This document shows positions 58,546 through 64,000 of a stretch of 64,000 bases of DNA, piece after piece. The notes beneath the pieces were generated by a model that was not told where the DNA came from, made no database searches, and worked only from the letters and a program-made list of their open reading frames with translations. The stretch covers positions 1 through 64,000 of the forward strand of contig JAQBPN010000129.1 in the NCBI GenBank assembly GCA_028287505.1. The letters run 5' to 3'. Every line of letters starts with the position of its first letter. Position 1 is the first letter of the stretch. This stretch comes from Fibrobacterota bacterium (GTDB taxonomy: Bacteria; Fibrobacterota; Fibrobacteria; UBA11236). Made by a program: the position numbers and the translations under genes.

Positions 58546-60474
58546 CTAGAAACTTGCGTTGCTGAACACCGTGGTATTGAGCTCAGAGGAGGAGCTTGTG
58601 CTGGCCAAGCCCACGTAATAAGACGAACCCGCCGGCAAGGTGACATTGTTAATGGGGGAACCCAATTGGGTCCAGGAACCGGCGAGGCCGGTCGGCGAGG
58701 TCGAGCCGGTGTAGCTGTTTCCGGTCTTGACCAGGCGGATATAAATGGGAGCCTTCAAGGCTGTGTTGACATAGGGATGGAACGTCTGGTTGTTGGGGCT
58801 TACGTCGGAGGCGCGATAGGTCATTTGCACCCCATTGACGGGCGTAACCAGGATGGAGACCTCGGCGCTCGTTGAGGTTATATATTGCCGCATCATCAAC
58901 CCGGCTTTGGCCCAATCGGAGGTCTTTTCCTGATTGTCCACCCGCGCGATCATGGTCAGATTGGGAGTCTGGTTGACGCCGTATTGCTTGTAGACGAAGG
59001 CGCATTGATCGGCGGTGGACCAAATATCATTGCCCTTGGTCTGGATGACATGGATTGCGCCGTTATTGCCGGCGCAATCGTCGCTTGAAGCGTTCGCGGC
59101 GAAGAAGACCTTGTAAAAGCCCGACCCTTCGTTGCATGCGGCCGCTAAGTAGTCCACTCGATACCAACCCCGGTTGACGGTGGTGCTGGAATGAAACGAG
59201 CTGTAGAAGGTGGGCACCGCCTTGTTGGTGCTGGCGGTTGCCACCAATCCGATGGCATTGGCGGAGTCATCAACCGTTGAAAGCTGTTGATCCCCTCCTA
59301 TTTGGTTCAAGTGGGTGTTCCTGTGCAGGTTGGTGACGAAAAGGGATCCGGTTTGGGAGTTCGGATCGGACAGTATGGTGGCTGAGGTATAGACCAGGCG
59401 ATTGGCCGGAACGCCCAGCGAATTGAACGGCAGCTTTATGCTGTCCTGATTCCCTGAAGCCCAATTAGGGGGGAAATTGTCGCCACAGCAATTGTTGAAA
59501 ATTCCCCAGGGACCTATAGGCCTGAATTTGGATTTGATTGCAAAAGGCTGAGGAACGCCGTTGGCGGTTCCCGCATAGGTGATTTTCACCCACCCTCGGG
59601 TTCCCGTGGCATTCCGGTAAAGACGGGTATGAGGCGCCCGGGTCGGATCCTGTAGAAACATGCTGGATTCCGTGCCGGTCCCTCCGCTGATCCAGGTCGC
59701 GAAGTTGAGCATCACCTGGGAACCGGTTGTCCCGAGGGGGACGATATCGATAGTGCCCCCTTTGAACAATGAAAATTGAGAGACGCCGCTGTTGTGAAAG
59801 TAACCCCTCCGATCAAAGTAGTCCACCTGGATTTTCCCCTGCGCATTCGGGTCGGACAGGATGGTCACGGACACGTTGGCAATCTTGCTTATGTCGATAT
59901 TGGGAAGATCGACGGTCTTCACATGACTTCCTCTTCCCGTCGTTTCCATATTCCAGTTGTTGATGGGATAATAATATTCGTTGACTCCCGAAGGCGCGGG
60001 CAAGGCGCCGGTTTTGTAATCGATCTGCACGTAACCTCGACGCGCCACGGGATCATCATAGGAACTATTCGTGAAAAAGGTGCTACTGGAGGTTCCGCGA
60101 GTCATGAAGAATTGGCAATTCCCCCCTATGTTCGGAGGAACGCATACCGTATAGAAAAACCCGCCATGCAAAGTCCCCGCGGTTTCGTACTTCATCCTGT
60201 ACAGGGGAACCACCTTGGCCGGCTTCCCGGATAAGGGATCGGCGTCGATTGTAACGGTGACGTCGATAATATCGGCCATGTTGAACCCGGACGGGAACGA
60301 GGATTGGGGAACAACGAAGCTTTCAAAATTCCCATTTGCATTCATGTTCCACCCTGAGAAGGGAACGACTATCGTACCCTTATTCTCTTCCGTGTAAACC
60401 TGAGCCGTTGCAAGGCTGGGAATGGTGCCGAGTATGGCCAAAAATATCGAAATCGGTAGAGACCTATTCATCAT
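58546..60474 (-). CDS. Large secreted modular protein (paralogue of the 56597-58426 protein)
   Basis: 642 residues from the ATG at 60474 (a second ATG at 60471 is possible; GGGGCGAG precedes). Signal peptide 1-23 (MNRSLPISIFLAILGTIPSL then ATAQ). The same three modules as the neighbour: SGWNMNANGNFESFVVPQSS, NNWNMETTGRGSHVKTVDLP with NIDISKIANVSVTILSDPNA (nearly identical in the paralogue), and VNRGWYRVDYLAAAC. The end is a DUF1349-like domain (NDIWSTADQCAFVYKQYG, TSDWAKAGLMMRQYITSTSA). Tandem duplication is recent enough for long matches. Secreted or surface-bound; function unknown. Confidence 0.8.
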   Translation of the reverse strand: MMNRSLPISIFLAILGTIPSLATAQVYTEENKGTIVVPFSGWNMNANGNFESFVVPQSSFPSGFNMADIIDVTVTIDADPLSGKPAKVVPLYRMKYETAGTLHGGFFYTVCVPPNIGGNCQFFMTRGTSSSTFFTNSSYDDPVARRGYVQIDYKTGALPAPSGVNEYYYPINNWNMETTGRGSHVKTVDLPNIDISKIANVSVTILSDPNAQGKIQVDYFDRRGYFHNSGVSQFSLFKGGTIDIVPLGTTGSQVMLNFATWISGGTGTESSMFLQDPTRAPHTRLYRNATGTRGWVKITYAGTANGVPQPFAIKSKFRPIGPWGIFNNCCGDNFPPNWASGNQDSIKLPFNSLGVPANRLVYTSATILSDPNSQTGSLFVTNLHRNTHLNQIGGDQQLSTVDDSANAIGLVATASTNKAVPTFYSSFHSSTTVNRGWYRVDYLAAACNEGSGFYKVFFAANASSDDCAGNNGAIHVIQTKGNDIWSTADQCAFVYKQYGVNQTPNLTMIARVDNQEKTSDWAKAGLMMRQYITSTSAEVSILVTPVNGVQMTYRASDVSPNNQTFHPYVNTALKAPIYIRLVKTGNSYTGSTSPTGLAGSWTQLGSPINNVTLPAGSSYYVGLASTSSSSELNTTVFSNASF

Positions 60475-60631
60475 CTCGCCCCTGTTCAATTCGGTTGTTA
60501 AAATTCTGCTGAAAGCGGTTTCCGGATAGCCAAATTAATCGTCAATTTCTCCGGAGGCTTGGTACTTTTTGCGCATATACCAGGATCAAAACCGCAACCA
60601 TGCCAGCGACTCATCGCTCTGGAAGAGAATG

Positions 60632-60648
60632 CACCACGTGTAATGGTG
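60632..60648. promoter_or_regulatory. CACCATT palindrome, site 3
   Basis: CACCACG-TGT-AATGGTG: the right arm is perfect and the left matches at five of seven positions. It lies 157 bases before the 642-residue secreted protein, just past the end of the DUF486 gene. Confidence 0.6.
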
Positions 60649-60658
60649 CTTGGGCACT

Positions 60659-60985
60659 TTACCGCTTCATGGCGAAACCCACGGCCCCGATCAGGAATGC
60701 GAATGCCACCATGTGGTTCCAGCGCAGCGATTCTTTCAAATACAAGATTGCGAATATCATGAACACGGCGAGGGTGATCACTTCCTGAATCACCTTCAAT
60801 TGGATGCCCGTGAAGTATTGCGATCCGATCCGGTTCGCGGGCACCTGGAAACAGTACTCCAGGAAAGCGATCGCCCAACTCACCAGGATGACCTTCCACA
60901 GAGGAACGTTTTTGTAATGGAGATGCCCGTACCAGGCGAAGGTCATGAAGACATTGGAGATGATCAGGAGGAGGATGGCTGCCAT
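60659..60985 (-). CDS. DUF486-family small membrane protein
   Basis: 108 residues from the ATG at 60985, with GGGGGAG 6 bases ahead; a longer upstream frame covers a terminator and is not real. Four membrane helices: AAILLLIISNVFMTFAWYGH, LWKVILVSWAIAFLEYCFQV, VIQEVITLAVFMIFAILYLK and MVAFAFLIGAVGFAMKR. The segment PANRIGSQYFTGIQLKVIQE is the family signature. DUF486 belongs to the DMT-like small multidrug-type fold; function unknown. It is encoded between the secreted-protein pair and the outer-membrane protein gene. Confidence 0.9.
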   Translation of the reverse strand: MAAILLLIISNVFMTFAWYGHLHYKNVPLWKVILVSWAIAFLEYCFQVPANRIGSQYFTGIQLKVIQEVITLAVFMIFAILYLKESLRWNHMVAFAFLIGAVGFAMKR

Positions 60986-60997
60986 GGCACTCCCCCC

Positions 60998-61030
60998 AAA
61001 AAATAAAAAAGCTTCCGGGGCTGCGGAAGC
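60998..61030 (-). terminator. Rho-independent terminator of the 61097-62287 gene
   Basis: GCTTCCG-GGGCTG-CGGAAGC forms a seven-base stem (61011-61030); read on the minus strand it is followed by CTTTTTTATTTTTTGG. This is a textbook terminator for the outer-membrane protein gene, 66 bases past its stop and just before the DUF486 start. Confidence 0.9.
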
Positions 61031-61096
61031 CCGTCCCCCGAATAGGGAGGGTTCCGCGCCGGAAGCCTGTTCGGTCAAATGTCCGTAAGGACTAAA

Positions 61097-62287
61097 TCAA
61101 ATGCCCAAGGCCAAGCCGATGTTCAAGAACAGACCCTGGCCGGCGTTGCCGCCAATCAGGTAGGGGCCGTTGCTGAGGACGCTTTCCTTGAGGAAGCCTT
61201 CGAATGCGAGGTTTTCCTTGACCCAACGCAAGCCTACGGTCACATCGGAGCCGCCGGTGAGCAAGTTGCTGGATTCATCGCCGTCGACGGGGGTGTCCGA
61301 AGTCGCTGCATAGCTGCCGGTAACCGAGAAGCCGGTGAAGCCCTCGAATCCCTTGCCCAGCTGCTTCTGGAAGGCGATGTTCGGGGTCAGCGCCACGCTG
61401 TAGGCGCTTCCCTGCTCGAATGCCGCGTACTGTTCGGTCGAATTCGCGCCGAGGAATACGGCGTAATCGCTTTTCGCCTTGAGAATGTATCCCCAAGCCG
61501 GCATGACCGTGATTACGCTGGTGGTGGCTTTCACATCGGGCGCCGGAGGCGTTTCGTCAGTGCTCATCTCCATCTGGTAGCTGGCCTCGACGTTGAAGGC
61601 ATGAGTGCCTTCGGTCGTGGCATCCTTCTTCCAGCCGCCCATCACGCTCAGGGTGTGGTTGGAGACGGTGAATTCCGAGACGCCCGTGGGCTTGGAGACC
61701 ACGGTGTTTTCCAGGCCGGGCACGATCGGGAGGCCAGTGTTGAAACTGACGGATCCGTACACGTCGCTCGAACCGAGGTTGAAATCGCCGAACGCGCCGA
61801 TGCCGCTCGGATCGAAGTAAGTGGTGTTTTCGCCCGCCGCGGATTTCGCGGAGACCCGGTTCACGGCCAACAGCAGGCCGCCTCCCCAAGAGGTGCCACT
61901 GCCGGCACCGATCCGGAGGGTGGCTGGCGCTGTGGCCCCTCCTGCAGCTGCCCCGCCGGCGGTTACGGCGCCGAACCAGTTCAGGCTACCGAGGCGGAAA
62001 CTGTAGGCTGCGCTCTGCATGTCGCCCCCGCCGAAACCCGCGAAGTACTGCTTGTCGCCGATCAAGGTGGGACGGCGGGAAAAGTCGTCCACGGTGTTAT
62101 CCGCGGCGGCATTGCTCTGGGTCACAGAGGTATATAACCCCGTGCGAGGAGCGGCTACCGCGCTGGAGGAGCTGGACGATGAAGAGGGCGTGGGAAACGC
62201 GCTCGTGGTGTTGTCCTGGGCCAAAGCCCATCCGGCCAGGCCGGAAACCGCCATGCACGTTATCGCTACTGTTTTGAGTTTCGTCAT
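61097..62287 (-). CDS. Exported outer-membrane beta-barrel-like protein
   Basis: 396 residues from the ATG at 62287. Signal peptide 1-23 (MTKLKTVAITCMAVSGLAGW then ALA), then a Ser-rich linker (TPSSSSSSSSAVAA) and a series of amphipathic strands with alternating glycine and aromatic residues (AAYSFRLGSLNWFGAVTAGG, GSVSFNTGLPIVPG, HTLSVMGGWKKDATT, VTVGLRWVKENLAFEGFLKE, GLFLNIGLALGI). The regular strand pattern fits a barrel or transporter-like outer-membrane protein; I do not recognise the family. It is monocistronic, ended by a strong terminator. Confidence 0.75.
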   Translation of the reverse strand: MTKLKTVAITCMAVSGLAGWALAQDNTTSAFPTPSSSSSSSSAVAAPRTGLYTSVTQSNAAADNTVDDFSRRPTLIGDKQYFAGFGGGDMQSAAYSFRLGSLNWFGAVTAGGAAAGGATAPATLRIGAGSGTSWGGGLLLAVNRVSAKSAAGENTTYFDPSGIGAFGDFNLGSSDVYGSVSFNTGLPIVPGLENTVVSKPTGVSEFTVSNHTLSVMGGWKKDATTEGTHAFNVEASYQMEMSTDETPPAPDVKATTSVITVMPAWGYILKAKSDYAVFLGANSTEQYAAFEQGSAYSVALTPNIAFQKQLGKGFEGFTGFSVTGSYAATSDTPVDGDESSNLLTGGSDVTVGLRWVKENLAFEGFLKESVLSNGPYLIGGNAGQGLFLNIGLALGI

Positions 62288-62610
62288 TGTGACCTGTTCT
62301 CCTTTGAGGTGATGGACCATTTGGAAGATTGTGATTTTCCAAAAGTCTTCCAGAAGTTAACAATTTTTGGCCATTTTACAGTTAAGTAAGGTAAGGGAAT
62401 GTTCAAGTTGCGGTAACCGGGGAATTTCCCTGTTAATAGCCGAATACTTGTTAACACTTGTGAATAGACTGTGAACAAGTAGCGAAATTGCGTTTCATGA
62501 CTAATATGGATTTTCCGGGGTCATTAGAAAAATTGGAGGTAGGGGTTTTTGGGAAATCAAAGGAAACCAGCTCGCGGACCCGGTGGCAAAAGGCTTGGGG
62601 ACGGGCGGGA
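62288..62610. other. Intergenic region with two inverted repeats
   Basis: 323 bases of AT-rich DNA ahead of the outer-membrane protein gene. GGAAGA/TCTTCC arms lie near 62320-62352, in the presumed untranslated leader of that gene. A second pair, ACTTGTT (62446-62452) and AACAAGT (62474-62480), surrounds GTTAACACTTGTG. These may be regulator sites; no promoter can be called with confidence. I see no gene here. Confidence 0.4.
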
Positions 62611-63594
62611 TTAAAAGGGGTTCACTTCCGTAATGATGATACTTTCAAAGCGGTTCAAATCCTTTTCGTGATACTGCAGGAAAATGGTTTCCGTGCGCAC
62701 GCCTTTCAGAATGTTCACGATGAAACGGCTATAGCGATAGACCATGGACATGCCGCGGCCGCTCTCGTCCCAGATCCCGGGAGGCATCTTCTCGCTTCCG
62801 ATCTTGGATTGGCGGCGCAGCTTCTGCAAAACCCGGAGCATACTGAGAGAGCCTGTCGAATCCATCACGCTCACGCCCACTTTTTCATGATCGGTCACCA
62901 GGCTTATCTTGATGGCCCGCCGTTCCGCGATATCCACCTCCGGCCTCGGCCGCAAAAGCTTGCTGTCCCGGTCCTCGGGGCTGATGCCTTCGATGGCGTA
63001 GGAAAAAGTGTTGACCAGCAATTCATGGATGAAGATCCGGAAACTGGAAAGCTCGTCGGGATTGACGTGAGGCTTGCACGCCTGGAAGCACTCCTCGATT
63101 ACCGTCTCGATGGACACGTGTCCGGAGAAGGTCCGGTACAAAGGACCCACCTTGAAACCGCCCGGGAAATACGGACCGAATCCGAAGATGTTTCCCGTGA
63201 GCAGGCGGATGGTCAGCGCATGCACGATGGCGGTATCGAAACGATTCTTCTTGATCACGTTTCCAATCCGGAAATCGGTCGCGATCTGGAAGTAGTCCAC
63301 GTCGTCGTCGGCCAGCAGCACTATCTGCAATCCGGAATTGTATTCCGCTATTTCACGGATGAGCCGGGACTCGCCTTCCGTGCCGGCATCCGTGATCTCC
63401 ACGAAGACCATTCCCGGGCCGGTTTCCGGAAGGATGGCTCGCCATTCTCTCGCGGGCCGGCAGTCGAAACGGGGTACCATCCGGTATTCTTCGCCCCAGG
63501 TAATCCCCGCGTAACAGTCCGCCAGACGCCCCGCCAGGACGGCGTCGGAGCCGAGGAAGATGACGGGAATGGGGAGCGGGGAGTCTATATTCAT
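62611..63594 (-). CDS. Receiver-like plus HATPase (anti-sigma-type) regulatory protein
   Basis: 327 residues from the ATG at 63594. The first 120 residues look like a degenerate receiver domain (VIFLGSDAVLAGRLADCYAG, GMVFVEITDAG, GLQIVLLADDDVDYFQ). The C-terminal part is a GHKL-type ATPase with N-box FIHELLVNTFSYAIEG and G-box DESGRGMSMVYRYSRF, without a DHp dimerisation/His domain. This is the layout of RsbW-like or PP2C-partner kinases that control sigma or anti-sigma factors. No partner is encoded next to it. The product is cytoplasmic. Confidence 0.8.
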   Translation of the reverse strand: MNIDSPLPIPVIFLGSDAVLAGRLADCYAGITWGEEYRMVPRFDCRPAREWRAILPETGPGMVFVEITDAGTEGESRLIREIAEYNSGLQIVLLADDDVDYFQIATDFRIGNVIKKNRFDTAIVHALTIRLLTGNIFGFGPYFPGGFKVGPLYRTFSGHVSIETVIEECFQACKPHVNPDELSSFRIFIHELLVNTFSYAIEGISPEDRDSKLLRPRPEVDIAERRAIKISLVTDHEKVGVSVMDSTGSLSMLRVLQKLRRQSKIGSEKMPPGIWDESGRGMSMVYRYSRFIVNILKGVRTETIFLQYHEKDLNRFESIIITEVNPF

Positions 63595-63753
63595 AACTAA
63601 GCCTGACACCGGAGATTATATCATCCGGGCGGCCATTAGTCGCGATTCCCCGTTTATGAAATTTTGGGTTTTTACCCTGGCCAGCAGCATCGCGGAAAGC
63701 CCATTAATACGCATAATCCCCAGCACAGGTAAGAGTCCAAAAAAAGAAATTCG

Positions 63754-63782
63754 TTGAAACTCCGCTAAACCTGGTGCATAAT
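63754..63782 (+). promoter_or_regulatory. Sigma70-type promoter of the terminal gene
   Basis: TTGAAA (63754-63759) and CATAAT (63777-63782) with a 17-base spacer, 61 bases before the ATG at 63844. The gene start has AGGAG at 7-8 bases. Confidence 0.6.
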
Positions 63783-63843
63783 AACTGACAGAAATGACTA
63801 CCCGCGCCGCATGTACGGGAGAGTGGAGTTTCAGGAGTTCAAA

Positions 63844-64000
63844 ATGTTAACTACAGGGGAAGTGGCGAAATTGTTCCATGTCTCTGCCCAGACGGTCATC
63901 AACTGGCTCGATCAGGGTCGGATGCCGTACGAGCGGATAGGACGTGGTCCCAGGCGCCTCACCGAAGAGGCCGTCATGCGCTACGTTGAAGAGATAGGAA
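63844..64000 (+). CDS. MerR/BldC-like helix-turn-helix protein, N-terminal fragment
   Basis: The first 52 codons are present and the gene runs off the window. The text MLTTGEVAKLFHVSAQTVIN, WLDQGRMPYERIGRGPRRLT, EEAVMRYVEEIG is a winged MerR-type or excisionase-like HTH (helix_turn_helix_17) in which the recognition helix VSAQTVINWLDQG is intact. BldC and phage excisionases share this single domain; what follows here (perhaps a receiver or a longer regulator) is unknown. AGGAG precedes the ATG and a good promoter lies 60 bases ahead. Confidence 0.85.
   Translation, partial: MLTTGEVAKLFHVSAQTVINWLDQGRMPYERIGRGPRRLTEEAVMRYVEEIG

Overview
The window is about 64 kb of GC-rich DNA from a Gram-negative bacterium. 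Evidence for an outer membrane includes a Porin_O_P-type porin, a FadL/OmpP1-type protein, lipid/polysaccharide glycosyltransferases and many exported proteins with signal peptides. The PurM type, a Sumf1/FN3 exported protein, a YtxJ-like thiol protein and the general gene mix fit the FCB group, possibly Fibrobacterota. That placement is an inference; no rRNA or other phylogenetic marker is present. I see no tRNA, rRNA, CRISPR array, IS element or prophage.

Layout. 1-6.3 kb: the start of a flippase-like gene, a phosphoesterase, a translationally coupled pair of exported proteins, and a sugar-phosphate transferase that starts exopolysaccharide synthesis. 6.3-13.4 kb: purM, a chromate transporter, an SMP-30-like protein, a DedA protein, murG and an unrecognised helical protein. 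13.8-22.9 kb: a sulfur and thiol region with an Rrf2 regulator, porin, sulfate-binding protein and two CysT/CysW permeases but no cysA, then a CBS-domain cysteine synthase, a TauE-like exporter, a Bcp peroxiredoxin and a divergent YtxJ-like protein. 23-37 kb: mixed housekeeping and membrane genes (sugar isomerase-like, phytase-like, TPR, MscS, a phosphoesterase fusion coupled to a GT4 glycosyltransferase, TerC, 3-methyladenine glycosylase, MMPL exporter, CorA). 37.2-40.9 kb: a three-gene amidoligase cassette (C39-like peptidase, RimK-like ATP-grasp ligase, GCS2 ligase). 41-47.5 kb: a DUF4412-like protein, transglutaminase, EamA transporter, FadL-like porin, WbuC cupin and an orphan DUF2063 protein.

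The most unusual part is 47.5-60.7 kb. It holds a molbindin, molybdate ModB and ModC (no modA), two adjacent genes clearly related to the alpha and beta subunits of molybdenum storage protein, a methyltransferase with an ABC-2 exporter, and three very large secreted proteins of a common modular family. Two perfect copies and two degenerate copies of a CACCATT-N3-AATGGTG palindrome lie upstream of the mos operon and of each of the three secreted proteins. This suggests one regulon that links metal storage with surface or secreted proteins. The window ends with a DUF486 protein, an outer-membrane protein, a receiver-like/HATPase protein and the start of a MerR/BldC-like DNA-binding protein.

A second recurring signal is an intergenic element built of inverted CGTCGGG heptads, found three times at 0.2, 13.5 and 28.1 kb.
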